Shown: positions 23,951-35,966, counted from the first letter of the stretch. The stretch is 64,000 nt of DNA from Tupaia tana (GCA_026018925.1 JAKSZU010000009.1:31316083-31380082); one strand, 5' to 3'. The notes: a model not told the origin generated them from the sequence alone. Numbers and translations: made by a program.

Positions 23951-25824
23951 GGACATCCATCATGGCATCTCTCCGATTAAAAAAGAAAAGAAAGTGTAAA
24001 ATCATTAGATATGCAGCTGTATCTGGAGCAGAGGAAGGAGGTGAAATCAACAGAATACAAGAATAGGATTGTGGAGAGTTCTTGGAGTGTGGTGTATCAA
24101 TGGAAGACAGAAAAAGAGGTACTTGGCCAAATTCAAAGGAGGTAGAGACAACTGAACCCTCCTGCAATGGGAAGAGGTGAGAAGACTTCCCTCTGAAGCT
24201 TCAAGCTTCCAGTTCCCTGATTTTATCTCAAACCCTAGTGCCTCCTAACTGCAAGTTAGCACTGAGATGGACACAGATCATGAGCTCATCTTGGGGAGTG
24301 CCAAGGATCTGCCATGCCAGAGAGAAGACTGACCTTCCCCAAACTCCAGACACACAGCATTGCCTTGGGAGTTGGATGAGGACATTCCCTTTGACTGACT
24401 AGAAGACCTGTATGTGTACTCTTCCGCTTCTCTTCCATAGGACACGGGATGTACTTCCCTGTCTCCTCTGTTGCCTTCCATAGTGCAGTTTCTTGACTTC
24501 CTGTAATAATATATATGAGGAGAGGAGCGAGGAGGAGTGGGAATGGCCCTCACTAACTAACTAAGAGCAGGGTAACAGGTATCTCATCTTTCTGGACAGG
24601 TAAACACAAAGAGAACATAGACAAACAGACAGACAAGGCAACTGACCCACTTTCCAGTCCCAGGAGCCAGTCCCACAGGCTGATACATGCAATTCTCACT
24701 AGGCTGCAGCCAGGCACAGTTCCAGACCCTCCCTCCAGCTGCACAAATGTTCATAGAACTACGGATCCTTCCCCAGCTTGTATCAGAAGACTCATAGGCA
24801 GAGGCATGGACATATTTGTGCAGTTTAGATATGCCTTCTGATCCTGCAGATATACAGTAGCTCCAGTCCTGCCTCCAGCTGCAAAGATACACACAGGCTA
24901 CCAGACCTACACAGCTATACCACTGGACCTATGCTTCTTGCACTGCCAGTCCCACATAAGTAGTATTTCAACAATCTGAACTGTACAGTTCCCACACAGT
25001 CCTACAGCCTGTCCCTAGGGCTCAGAGGAAAGATCTGTGCACATCTACCTTGACCCTTGCCTTCACAGTCTTGTGACAACTCCAGTCACCTTCCCTTGAG
25101 CTATATAGAGGTACTGCATAGTTCCCACCCAACCTCACAGCCTTGCAAGAAGGTAGGCCCATCCTCCCTTTTTACTGAAAACAACTCAACTCCCACTGTG
25201 CCCATCTGCAGTGAACCACATTCATGTGGGGCTTGCCACAGCAGTTTCCCCTATCTCTAGGGATTGCACACAAATGGCTAACAAAACAGCTACCTAACCT
25301 CCTGAGTCATGACTTCTCAACCAACACCTACATTGTTCCTGAGTGCAGTCTATCCAGGACAGAGGCCACTAGTTCAGCATCTATATTCACTCAGCTTCCA
25401 TACTTAGAGGAGGATCTTTCTTTCTACACCGGTTATGAAAACACAGGCATCTACCCTACAGGGCATCAGTCATGTAGAAAACCATACTCTACAGGCAGAA
25501 TAACAGTGCACGACACTAACCTCACTTAGAACCACAAAATGCTGGCCCCAAGGCCTCCAGTGCCCTTAATGGTATCTCTGAAAATACACAAAGTGTTCAA
25601 TAAATAAAGGACCAAGTAAAATAATAAGTAAATAAACAAATAAATAAATCACTGCTATTATAAGACTATCCAGAAATTAGGAAGACGTACTTCATCAGTT
25701 CTTAAAAATCAACACAGGGACACAAAAGACATGGGAAAAAAAAGGAAATATATCACTAACTCACTAACCATACACTAATGGACAAAACTCAGGAAATCAC
25801 AACAAAGTCAAAAATGAAAGTTGG

Positions 25825-26096
25825 GGACCAGCAGTTAGCGTACTGGCTATGTCGCTGGACTCCCACATAGTCGACCGCGGTTCGAGTCCCGGACCCGGCG
25901 GCTTAAACTCACGCCGGGCGCGTGTGCGTGCGTGCCCAAGATCCCGAGAGGAGAATGGAGGAGAAGGGATTGCGGCGTGGCCATCCCCCCTGGGGGGTGA
26001 TTTCCTGCTTTCTATCTCTCTGTCTCTCTCTGTCTGTCTGGCGAGCGCACACGCCCTATAGCAAAAACCTCTCCAAAAAAAAAAAAAAAAGAAAAA
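25825..26096 (+). repeat. SINE-A copy, near-consensus and youngest-looking
   Basis: The A box TAGCGTACTGG (25836-25846) fits TRGYNNANNNG, and the B box GGTTCGAGTCC (25879-25889) is perfect. The body has 'ccgagaggagaatggagg', the CCCCCCTGGGGGG palindrome, a tctctctgtctctctc tract and 'cgcacacgccctatagc'. CpGs are almost all intact. AAAAATGAAAGTTGG at 25810-25824 and 26097-26111 is an exact 15-bp TSD. This is a good guide to the family consensus. Confidence 0.95.
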
Positions 26097-26910
26097 AAAA
26101 ATGAAAGTTGGAATATTGACAATAATAGGCTAGTCAGTGGTAGTTAAGACAGGTGGATTCCACATGGCCACCTATGTGGAAATCTATCAAACAGTACAAA
26201 AAAATAACAGAAGAAACAAAGGAAATAAAATGTATAAAAATCAGGAACTAACCATCAAAATGACAGTTGTAAATTTGTGCATATCAATTATGTCATTGAA
26301 TATAACTGAATTAAACTCTTCAATCAATACACACAAACTGGCTGAATGGATTTTAACAAGCCAGGAACACTCTCAATGCTGCTTGTGAGAAAAATAACTC
26401 ACTGGTAAACATTCAGCACACGCAGACTGAGAGTGAAAGGTTCAGAAACATCATCCCATGGAAGTGGAAAACAAACAAAAATGACATGTAGTTACCATTA
26501 CGTCAGACAAAACAGATTTTAAGATAAAATCTATTAAAAGAGAAATTAGGTCATTATACTCTATTAAAAAGGATCAAATCAACTCAACAAGAAGATATAA
26601 CAACTATAAACATTTATGCACCCAACATTTGGGTCACCCAAATACAGAAGACAAAAACTGTGAGACCTTAAGGAAGACATAGACTCCAAAACATTAATTC
26701 TTGGGGATTTCAAGACCAAACTCTCATCACTGGATAGATCATACAAACAGAGACAGTAGAGTTAAATGACATCACAAACCAAATGGGCCTGACAAGATTC
26801 TCAATGGATTCATTCGCACATTAAAGTTGAAAAGCAGTGCTCTACATAACTACCAATTGGAATGACCTGAGTGATAGCATATTTTAAGTTATAAAATAAA
26901 ACACATGTGA

Positions 26911-27160
26911 TTCAGCCTCAGTGTCAGATGGTAGGGTGCTGTTGTACAATATTGGAGTCATAGGGGAAGACCTCAGGTTTGGACCCTGGGTTGACCTGAA
27001 TATACTGGGCACTCCCATGGGAACAACTGTGGTTCTGGCCAACTAGAAGGCTGGAGGGAGGAGGATCATGTTGTAGCAAGACAATGTCAGCGGTCCTCAT
27101 TTCTCTTTCCCTCTCTCATTTCTCTCATTCAAGAAATAAACTTGAAAAATAAAAACATAT
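26911..27160 (+). repeat. SINE-D copy
   Basis: Head 'gtgtcagatggtagggtgc', B box 'ggtttggaccctgg', then a body of about 150 bp ending 'ctctctcatttctctcattc' and 'aagaaataaacttg'. The flanks AAATAAAACACATG and AAATAAAAACATAT look like a decayed TSD. Confidence 0.6.
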
Positions 27161-27286
27161 CTTTTTTCTTTATCATCAGTTAATTCTGAATCCTATTTTT
27201 CAAGTTTTTCATTCCATTACTGAAACTTCTGAGACAGAATATCTATGATATCATACTTCATTTCCAAAAAGACATGAGAAAAAGAT

Positions 27287-27288
27287 TT

Positions 27289-27335
<47 letters not shown>

Positions 27336-27580
27336 TTTTTGCTATAGGGCACATCCACTCACCAGAGAAACACAGAGAGACAGAAAGACAGAAAGTGAGA
27401 AATCACTCCCTGGGTGGATGATCTCACCACAATTCCTTCTCTTCCATCCTCCTCTTGGGATTTTGGGCACACACACGCACAGGAATCAGTGTGAATTTAA
27501 AGCTGCTGCATCTAAGACTTGAACCACAGTTGCCTATGTGGGAGTCCAGTGATTTAATCACTATGTCATCTGCAGGTCCC
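27287..27580 (-). repeat. SINE-A/B copy with (GA)n tail
   Basis: A full-length minus-strand member. The tail is a GA microsatellite at 27291-27332. AGAAAAAGAT at about 27277-27286 and 27581-27590 is the TSD. Confidence 0.88.
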
Positions 27581-27590
27581 AGAAAAAGAT

Positions 27591-28316
27591 ATTATCAATA
27601 GTGTGCAAAATGTGGATACAAAGAAAAAGTAGGAGGAATGTGGAAAGCCCCCAATCTCAATTGAAATGATTAATTCCACCTTTAATCTTTATCTTAACAC
27701 TAACATTGCAATAGCTATACCTCACATAGTTTAGTCTATACTATTGTACTTATCTTTCATGTAATATCTAGTAATTGCCCAGGAGCAAAGAGAAAACTAA
27801 ACAAGAAAACTACATCTAACCTATGAGAAAAGACTGACAGCAAATCCGTTAGTAATATAGTTGAAAATATTTTATTATTTTGTACCTTTTTACTCAACTA
27901 CTCTGATGATGACCATAGCATTACTTACACATATTTGCTATTCTTATTTAATGCCAATACCTATTTCAAGATAAGTTATAATATATAATATTCCTTAAAC
28001 ATATTTAAAAAGTGATAAGCATTCTTTACTATTGGTTTGAAGAAAATTGTTCTCTTTATCTCAAAAGAAAGTGATTTCTGTAATAATAACAGTTTATAAC
28101 CAAGGGGAAAAATATAAAATAACTCAATAAATTACAGTCTGCCTATTTACATACTGAACTATTTAGAAATACATTAATAATTCACGGTCCACTGAAAAAC
28201 AAACTCTTACTTTTGAATCATTTTTATGACAAAATAGACATCACAAAATGTGTTATCTGGGAAGCTAAATAGTGAATTAGTGAATGAATCCTTAAAAGGC
28301 TAGTTTTAACTATTTT
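27591..28316. other. unassigned sequence
   Basis: AT-rich; I recognise no gene or repeat. Confidence 0.3.
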
Positions 28317-28605
28317 GGGGCCAGCAGATGGCATGGTGTTAAAGTGCAGGACTCCCACATGGGGATTCAGTTACTCACTTGAAAATCATGCCCGGTGCAT
28401 GTACGCCCAAAATCCTGAAGGGAGAGTGGAGGGAAAAGGATCTCAGTGTGGACATCCCCTAGGGGGGTGATTTCCCACTTTCCATCTCTGTGTCTGTCCG
28501 AGTCTTTCCAGCTAGTGCATATATCCTATGGCAAAAACTTAAAAAAAAAAAATTAATTAATAAATAAATAAATAAATAAATAAATACATAAATAAAATAA
28601 ACAAC
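28317..28605 (+). repeat. SINE-B copy with (TAAA)n tail
   Basis: Head 'ggggccagcagatggcatgg', a damaged B-box region, body 'aaaatcctgaagggagagtg', 'cccctaggggggtgatt', then (TAAA)n at about 28553-28590. Confidence 0.82.
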
Positions 28606-29039
28606 CATTTTCACATGCCTACATATTTAGCCAAAAGGGTTAAGTACAAATTTTTAGACTGGACTGCTCAATCTCAAATGACAGAAACAGTTCAGATAAT
28701 TTTGGGTGAGATCTTGCTGATTCTTGAGATTTATGTGAAATTGAAATGAGCCTCTCCATTCCATGGCTTTTCACTATATTCCTATAATTCCAATGTTTCT
28801 TGTAATATCTTGGTGTCCATGGATGCCTAGGACTCTGCTTTTTTTTTTTTTTTTTATTCTTAATATCAACACCTGCACTCTACCACTGCTGGAATTTCAC
28901 TGGCTTTTCAACTCATCCAGTTCAAACTTCTCTGACTTTACACTCTCCCTGTTTTCCTCTTCCTTTTTACTCATATTTCCTTCTCCTTAATGGGAGTAAA
29001 AAAATAGCACATTTGTAGGCTCCTTTCCCATAAAGCACA

Positions 29040-29580
29040 CATGCATGTGCATAAATGCACAAGTACGTGCACACATACAATAAAAAATCTGTTCCCTTAT
29101 GGAGTCCTGTTGCCTTCAGGTTTATTACAGTATTTCTCCAAGGGAGCCCCCTTGTTAACAGGAAACCTGGTGCCTTCTGATAAGCTAACACTTTCAAAAG
29201 TTCATTACATATTATTCGGTGTATTTATCCTGGGAAAATTCATTTTGTATGCTGTAAAAATGTACACTGGGGACCAGCAGTTAGCGTAATGACTATGTCG
29301 CTGAACTCCCATGTAGTCGACCGTGGTTAAAGTCCTGGACCCAGTGACTTAAACTCACGCCAGGCACATGTGTGTGCCTGAACAAGATCCCAAGAGGAGA
29401 ATGGAGGAGAAGGGATTGTGACATGGCCATTCCCCCTGGGGGGAGGAGATTTCTCGCTTTCTGTCTCTCTGTCTCTCTCTGTCTCTCTGGCGAGCGCACA
29501 CACCCTATAGTAAAAACCTCTCCAAAAACCAAAAAGATGTACATTGATTGAATGTAAAACAATAAGAAAAAAATAAGTAG
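29040..29580 (+). mobile_element. L1 3' end, split by a SINE
   Basis: 'attcattttgtatgctgta' followed, after the SINE, by 'ttgattgaatgtaaaac' matches the L1 3' terminus at about 52310-52375 ('aattcatttggtatgccgta', 'gtgattgaatataaaaat'). The left limit is approximate. Confidence 0.6.
29271..29535 (+). repeat. SINE-A copy
   Basis: Perfect A box tagcgtaatga-type head, 'ccctggggggaggaga' palindrome variant and 'gcgagcgcacacacc'. ATGTACACTG and ATGTACATTG flank it. It lies exactly in the 3' end of an L1. Confidence 0.9.
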
Positions 29581-29689
29581 ATAAAGAAATTCTTCACACA
29601 GAGATCATTGAAACACAGAGTAATGGCTAAAGTTTCTATTATTCTGATTCCAGATTCCATCTTCGACCATCAGAGACCATTAGACACAA

Positions 29690-29930
29690 AGAAACTCTTA
29701 CAAGCTAGACCTAGTATTTTTGCTTCCCTAGAGTAACCACAATTCTTGAGCAAGTTATTAACTTTTCTGTGCCTGAGTTTCTCTTATGTAAAATAGAGAT
29801 TATGGTAGCACCTATTTACCGGATTATTGTGAAGATTAATTGAGATAACATATGTACAATGTCTTTCATAATTGTCTACAGTAAATAAGCAGTGGCTTAG
29901 TACTCAATAACTGGAAGCCATCATTATCTA
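29690..29930 (+). repeat. MIR SINE
   Basis: 'cttgagcaagttattaac', 'ctgtgcctgagtttctct', 'tgtaaaatagagattatgg', 'gtgaagattaattgagataa' and 'actcaataactgg' follow the MIR core in order. Confidence 0.88.
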
Positions 29931-30587
29931 TTCAACTAATTCCACTGAGCACTTACTGTAACCTAGTCCTGTGGTAAGTGTTAAGCATACAAATACAAAT
30001 CAGATATTCTCTGTTTTTCAGAAGCTCAACCGATCCTTATGTCATATAGACCTTGAAATCAGGCCTCTGCTGAGACTTCCACCATTTGAGGGTAAACATG
30101 TTGGAGCAGATTTGTTTATGCCAATACACTTACCAGGTCCTTTTAAACATGATTTGCTATTAGGCTATGTATACTCCATCTTTTACAATTGAATATTTTA
30201 AGTGAATGACAGAATTTTCCATAATTTTTGCTGAATTTCATCTTAGTACTTTCACCACATAATTTCAAATTTTTGTTTATACCTTTATCTTTAAAGTCAA
30301 TGTACTAATATTTCCAACAACAGTTTAATGAGTTTACCTTTTGCATTATTCAAGTTGTTTAAAATTCTTAATTGGACAGAAATAAAGACCCAGCCCTATG
30401 ACAGTCTATGCTCAATTAAGAGTCAATACTCTTGCAGTATAGTTGTATACCTGCAAATCCTTCAACACATAAAATTTATTTCTGTTTCTATCATAGCACC
30501 TAGCACATCTTTTGCCTAAAAGGAATTCAAAAATATTTACCAAATAAATGTGTAAAGAAAGTAATCAAACTAATGATAAATTTTTAA
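29931..30587. other. unassigned sequence with an L2/MIR-like start
   Basis: 'ccactgagcacttactgtaa' near 29942 resembles an old L2/MIR-type repeat. The remainder is not recognised and shows no gene. Confidence 0.3.
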
Positions 30588-31015
30588 AATGTATTTATTT
30601 ATTTTTTATATACATTCAATCACATTGTTTAGCTTACAATGAGAGCATTTCAATATGTGAATATTTCTCCCCAGTTCCATTGATCAAAATATCTTCAACA
30701 GGCAACACCACACCTCCCCATCCCGTCAATGCACTACCTCTGTATCCCTTCTCCAAATGTTCTTCCCCAGGTCCCACTCCTCCACACACACCTTATCTGA
30801 CATTCACACCCATATCTTGTGTTTGTTCAACCTTTAGTCAATCAGTTTCAGTCACAGAGTGCAGACATTCAGTCTATATTAAGTGGGGACATACAATGTC
30901 TCTCCTTCATAGCCTGGCTTGCCTCACTCAGCAGTAAATCTTCCATATTCTTCCACTTTCTGTGAAAATCCAGGCTTTTGTTGGTTTTTATGGCTGAATA
31001 GTATTCCATAGAGTA
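30588..31015 (-). mobile_element. L1 3' UTR, antisense
   Basis: A TTTATTTATTTTT start is followed by 'tacattcaatcacattg' (complement of the GTGATTGAATGTA L1 terminus), a C-rich 3'-UTR tract, and 'tatggctgaatagtattcca', which is L1 3'-UTR/ORF2-end-like on the opposite strand. The predicted proteins here are noise. Confidence 0.6.
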
Positions 31016-31449
31016 AATTATAACTTTAATCCATAGCAGAGCAGTTATGCCAATATACAGTACATGAATAATTGTGAAATAAGTTAAGCAGACAGTTAAT
31101 ATAAAGGAATTTGGGAAAAGAAAGGTCAAGGAGCACAGGTAAAGTTTTACACAGAAAATAGGATTTTAACCAAGTATTTTTCTAGAATGTAAGACTAGAA
31201 AGTTGGCTTGTTTCAGATAGTAGAGAATATCAAATGCTCAATAAAGTGTTTAGACTTAGTATTGTAAATATAAATCACTGAAGGTTTTTGAGATAGTGGA
31301 AATACATAACTAGTTTTATACTTAATGAAGACATGAACACAAATAGGCAAAATAAATGAACAATTTACAAGCACTTATCATTTATTAGACACTTTCACAT
31401 GAATTACCTCATTTAATTCTAACAAAGATGTTGTGGAATAAGAATGAAC
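31016..31449. other. unassigned, with a MIR-like patch
   Basis: 'tcacatgaattacctcattt' near 31396 resembles a minus-strand MIR end. Otherwise nothing is recognised. Confidence 0.3.
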
Positions 31450-31522
31450 ATATTTTGGTACCTTTTTATTTTTGCCTTGTGGTAAAATACACATAACACA
31501 AGGTTTACCATCTTAACAATTT

Positions 31523-31753
31523 TTTAAAAATTTGTTTTAGGGTACATCCACTCACTGGAGAGAGATGGGGTGGGTGGTTAGAAATCACCCTCCCCCCCCA
31601 GGGGGATGGTTACACCATAGTCCCGTCTCTGTTCTTTCAGGATTCGGAGCATGCATATGCATTCATCCAGTGTGTTTTTCAAACTACTGGGCCCAGAACT
31701 CAAACTCTGCAGTAAGCTATGTGGGATCCAGCTACCTTAGTTACCATGCTCTC
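31523..31753 (-). repeat. SINE-B copy
   Basis: Minus strand, with a C8 run at the palindrome site and a 'ctctgttggcccc' head. TCTTAACAATTT (31511-31522) and TCTTAACCATTT (31754-31765) are the TSD, within L1M. Confidence 0.85.
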
Positions 31754-31939
31754 TGTTGGCCCCTCTTAACCATTTTTAAGTGCCCAGTCAGTGATATTAG
31801 TCACATTCATATTGTAGTGAAACTATCACTCTCATCCATTTTCAGACTGCTTTTGTCTTGAAAAACTGAAATTATACACCCATTAAACAGTAACTCCCCA
31901 TTCCCCTACTCTCAAATCCTGGAATCACCAGTCTCCTCC

Positions 31940-32125
31940 CCTTCCTTCTTTTTTTTATTATCATCATAATCTTCTTTATATTACATTGGGTTACATATAA
32001 TTTTACAGTGTATTACATTGCTTTTTTCAAAAGGGAATGCCATACATGTCAGTCAATACAGAGACATTAATCTCCCCACTTCATCATTCAATATATTTTC
32101 TATGTCTCCCCCTTCCTTTTGAGAT
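31940..32125 (-). mobile_element. L1 3' end, second subfamily, antisense
   Basis: The complement reads 'aatacactgtaaaattatat' to a T/A-rich terminus, similar to the complement of 34675-34790. Truncated 5'. Confidence 0.45.
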
Positions 32126-32129
32126 CGAC

Positions 32130-32426
32130 CTGCCTTTTTTTTTCTTGCCTTTTTTTTTCTTGCCTTTTTCTTTTTTTTCTTTTCTGACTAGAGGGCATCT
32201 GTACTTGGCAGAGAGAGACAAATAGAGAATGGGAATGGAAAGAAGTATTCCCCATGGGGAAAGGTCACACTATAATCTCTTCTCTATTTCTCCATCCTGT
32301 TAAGATTTGGGCATGCACACATATGCACCTGACATGTTTCTCAAGTCGCTGAGTCAGGAACTTCAGCTGTGGGGTCAGCATGTGAGATCCAGCTGCCTTA
32401 ACCACCAGGCAATGGAGCTGGGCCCC
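32130..32426 (-). repeat. SINE-B copy with repeated T-tail
   Basis: The tail is a triplicated CTTGCC(T)n unit. The body has 'ttccccatggggaaa' as its palindrome and the head is 'aatggagctgggcccc'. Confidence 0.78.
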
Positions 32427-32629
32427 TAGCACAAAAAAACTTTAAGCACACAATACAGTATTGTTAAACATTGTTACAGATACAATGTTGCAAGCATATC
32501 TCTAGAATGTATTCATATTGCAAAAGTGAAACTTTAAATGCAATGAACAACTCTCCATTTCTCCTTACCCTCGGGCTCCCTTGAAACCATAATGCTAGTC
32601 TCAGGTTCTATGAATCTAACATGTTTTCT

Positions 32630-32887
32630 TTCCTTTTTATTTATTTATTTTTTCCGATTTTTGTCATGTGGAACTGGTGCTCACCAGAGAGACACAGAGA
32701 GGGAAAGAAAGAAATCTTCTCCCAGGCATGGGCCCATTGCAATCCTTTATCCTCCATTCTCCTCTTGGGATATTGGGCATGCATGTACATGAGCCAGGCA
32801 TGGTTTTTAAGCCTCCAGGGCTGGGACTCATCTGCACAGTTGGCTATGTGGGATCCAGCACCTTAACCACCACACCACCTGCTGGCT
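32630..32887 (-). repeat. SINE-B copy
   Basis: Minus strand: 'ttatttatttattttttcc' tail, 'tccattctcctcttgggat' body and 'ccacacccacctgctgg'-type head. Confidence 0.82.
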
Positions 32888-34299
32888 CAAATTCTGACCA
32901 TTTTAGATACCTGATATATGTGAAATGATAGTATTTGTTCTTCTGACTAATTTCACCTAACATAATATCCTCAAGGTTCTTCAATGTTATCACATATGGA
33001 ATGGATTTCCTTCCTTTTAAGCCTGAATAATACTCTCTGTTGTATGACTCTACCACTTTTTCTCCATGCATTCAAATGACAATGGGCATTTAGGTTTGGT
33101 CTATATCTTGGCTATTGTGAATAAAACTGTAATGGATGTGGGAATCCAAATATCTTGAAGAGCACCTGATTTCAAATCTTTTGGACATATATCTAGAAGT
33201 GAGATAGCTGGATTATGCGGCAGTTCCATTTTTAGTTTTAATTAAAAACAAAACAAAACAAAAAAACTTCTAGACTGTTGGCCATAGAGGCTGCATTTTA
33301 TATTTCCCCTAACAATGTATAAGTATTAAAATTTCTCCATAGCCTCAGAATTCTTGTTGTATTTTATTTGTTTTTAATAAATGCTAGAATAACAGGCATC
33401 AGGTGATGTCACAATGTGGTTTGGGTTGGTATATCCTTGATGATTAGTGATTTTGAATATCTTTTCATATATCAATTAGTCATTTGTATACTTTCTTTGA
33501 GAGAAATGTCTATTCAGATCCTTTACCCATTTATTAATTCAGTTATTTGATTTTTATTACTGAGGTGTAGGTGTGCCTTTTATATTTTGTATATTAACTC
33601 TCATCAGATACTTGATTTGAAAATATTTTCCCCCATTCAACAGGTTTTCTTTTCAGTCTGTTCATAACTTCTCTTGTTTTATTTCTGATTTTATTTATTT
33701 GAGGCTTCTGTTTACTTAATCTAGCTGAGAATTTGACATTACATTTTTTTTCATAACTACTCTTAGTTTTGTTGATTTAACATACTTTTAAACTTCATTT
33801 ATTTCCCTTCTAGTTTTTGTGCTCTCCTTCCTTCAGATGTTTTTGGGATTCACTTCTGCTTCTTTGCAAGTTCTCTGAGGTGTAAAGTTGGGTTGTTGAG
33901 ATTCCCCCATTGCCTACCCTAATGTAATATTTATTGCTATAGACTTCCATCTTAGTACTGCTCCTGCTGTCTCCCATAAATTCTGATATGTTGTGTTTTT
34001 GATTTTACAGGTTGAGGTATTTTATAATTTCCTTTTTGGTTTCTTGTCTGAACCTATGATGATTCAAGAATGACTTGTCTAATTTTCACATATTTGTAAA
34101 ATTTCCAGTTTTCCATGTCTAGCACAATCTGTAGTACATTGTAAATTGATCAAATTTATTTAATAATTACTCTCATAATTTTCCATTTCAAAGTAAATTC
34201 TTTTTCTCAACCTATTGAGATAAAATTGCAAAGCATATTCTTAAATGATAATAATCCCAGTATTAGCAGTATCATTATTTATATAATAAGGTTACCTTT

Positions 34300-34430
34300 T
34301 AAAGAGCTTCTATGATTTACTTCCTCACAAATGTCCCATGAATTAAGATATTATTATTTCCAGCTCTATAGTTGAGGAAGCTGAGGAAGCATGTTGTGCT
34401 TGTAGCACAGCTGGAGCTCTTGTTCAACAG
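34300..34430 (-). repeat. MIR fragment
   Basis: 'ttatttccagctctatagtt', 'gaggaagctgaggaagc' and 'agcacagctggagctcttg' match the MIR middle on the minus strand. Confidence 0.5.
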
Positions 34431-34565
34431 TTTTGAGACTGAGTGTTTTCTTCTTCCTTTTCTTTTTCCTGAGTGTTTTCAAATGAAAATACATAGCCAA
34501 CTCGGAATTATCTTGGGACTTGTTTCAGACTTTGGAACTTGAAGACAAGCTGGAGTCAGCATGAA

Positions 34566-34673
34566 GGGGGTCTTCAAAGAATTGATGAAAAACTATGCAT
34601 GGATTTCAGAATTTTTTGCACTGAAGTAAATTCATACTTAAACTCAATTCCCACGAACTTTTAAAATTATTTT
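34566..34673. mobile_element. mariner-like MITE, second copy
   Basis: Same family as 21029-21153: 'ggtcttcaaagaattgat', 'aactatgcatggatttcag', 'tttttgcactgaagtaaatt' and 'cccacgaactttt'. The ends are partly decayed. Confidence 0.55.
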
Positions 34674-34674
34674 T

Positions 34675-34850
34675 TAATTCTTTTTTATCTTTTACATTTT
34701 CATTTAATCACTGTACATATTTACAGTGTACAATATGGTCTTTCCCAGCATGAATACAGTGTATATTAGTCAAGTCATGCTTTTTAAAGAATCTTTATAT
34801 TATGCTCCATGTTAAGTATCACTATGATTCAGTAAGTGTTGCATTTTCTC
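34675..34850 (-). mobile_element. L1 3' end fragment, antisense
   Basis: T-rich start, then 'atttaatcactgtacatat' and 'gtgtacaatatggtc', complementary to the L1 terminal motif seen elsewhere in the window. Confidence 0.45.
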
Positions 34851-35711
34851 ATTATTAAAGGAACTTGAAAAAACTTAAAGAACCACTAAGTCCATTTCTG
34901 AATCTAGAGCACTTGAAATGCAACATGGTTTAGAGTATACCACATTCCTTGAATCAACTGCTGAGAAAACATCAGAAACTGAGATACCAAATACCCCTCA
35001 ACAGCCAAGATCCTATCAATCCTCTGAGTACAACAATTCTGTTTCATTAGAACAGACTTCTATTCCCGGACTATTTTTGTTCCTGACACCTCTTGTTTAT
35101 ATGCAATTATTGTAAAGCTATATAACTGAAAAAGAAAGTATAAGAGTTTTGTTTTCTGTAGTCTATATGAAGATAGCTAACAGAAAAACATAGTAAGTAT
35201 AAAAAATAACAATATACGCAATGTATATTTGTAATTTATACCTTTGAAGGTAAAAAGTAAACTTGTGTGCTGGTGGCCCAGGGAAACTGGTGATGTAATT
35301 CTAGTCCAAACCTGAAGATCTGAGAACCAGAGGAGCCAATAATGTAAGTCCCAGTCCAAGTCTAAAGGGAAAAGAACTTGGGGGGGGGGGCAATTGTGTG
35401 AATCCAATGTCCTCAGAATCAGAAGTGTTGATATCTAAGGGTGGGAGAAATTGGATGTCCCAGTTTAAGAAGAAAACAAATGAACCCTTCTGCTACCTTT
35501 TTGTTCAATTATGGTCCTCAAAAGATAGAATATGCCTTCCTGAATTGGTGAGGGAAATCATATTTACTCAGTCAACTGATTCAAATGCTAGTCTCTTCCA
35601 GAAACACCCTTACAGACACATTCAGAAATGTTTTACCAGCTATCTATCTCAGCATTTCTGAGCCTAGTTAAAGTGACACATAAAATTAACAACCAAAGTT
35701 CTACATTTACA

Positions 35712-35773
<62 letters not shown>

Positions 35774-35966
35774 TCCTTTCATTTAAAAATAATTTTCATT
35801 ATGGATGCTTGAAACTTTGGCTGTGCTTCCTGGTTTCATAAAAAATATACAACAGATATAAATAGATGATAGATTTTTCAGAATTCTGTTAACTTATGAT
35901 TTTTGAATCATATTTAAAATACAGTACGGTTTAGTCCAATACTTGATTTAAAAACTTGTTGTCATG
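34851..35966. other. unassigned, with microsatellites
   Basis: Contains a G11-type run at about 35380-35390 and a (TG)n(TA)n microsatellite at about 35717-35772. No gene is recognised; the frames at 34918-35115 and 35398-35661 show no family features. Confidence 0.4.

Larger units (their letters stand above)
23925..26840 (+). mobile_element. L1 with long 5' UTR, ORF1 mostly deleted
   Basis: It begins 'ggcaagatggcc' (AAGATGGC at 23936-23943), which resembles the YY1-site start of L1 5' UTRs. A 1.6-kb GC-richer region without a long open frame runs to about 25590. AT-rich, ORF1-like DNA follows ('aatcaacacagggacacaa' at 25709-25727). Endonuclease-domain DNA then runs at about 26180-26830 ('atgacagttgtaaattt', 'caactcaacaagaagata', 'acatttatgcacccaaca'). 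No open ORF1 or ORF2 remains. A SINE-A at 25825-26096 interrupts it. Confidence 0.65.
31450..34190 (-). mobile_element. L1M 3' end and ORF2, antisense, SINE-split
   Basis: On the plus strand: 'gtggtaaaatacacataaca' at about 31481, 'cccattaaacagtaactcc' at 31879, 'cctcaaggttcttcaatg' at 32969 and 'cttggctattgtgaataaaa' at 33106. These are followed by 'tagtgattttgaatatcttt' at 33446. After about 33690 it jumps to a more internal ORF2 section ('ctgaggtgtaaagttgggtt' at 33875), so some ORF2 has been lost. SINEs at 31523, 32130 and 32630 and an L1 3' end at 31940 are nested in it. Confidence 0.75.

Noticed and set aside
24278..25529. Several 60-100 residue frames on both strands
   Set aside because: They lie in the GC-richer L1 5' UTR, overlap each other and show no conserved motif.
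25825..25900. tRNA gene calls on SINE heads
   Set aside because: The acceptor stem does not pair and the sequence continues into a SINE body with TSDs.
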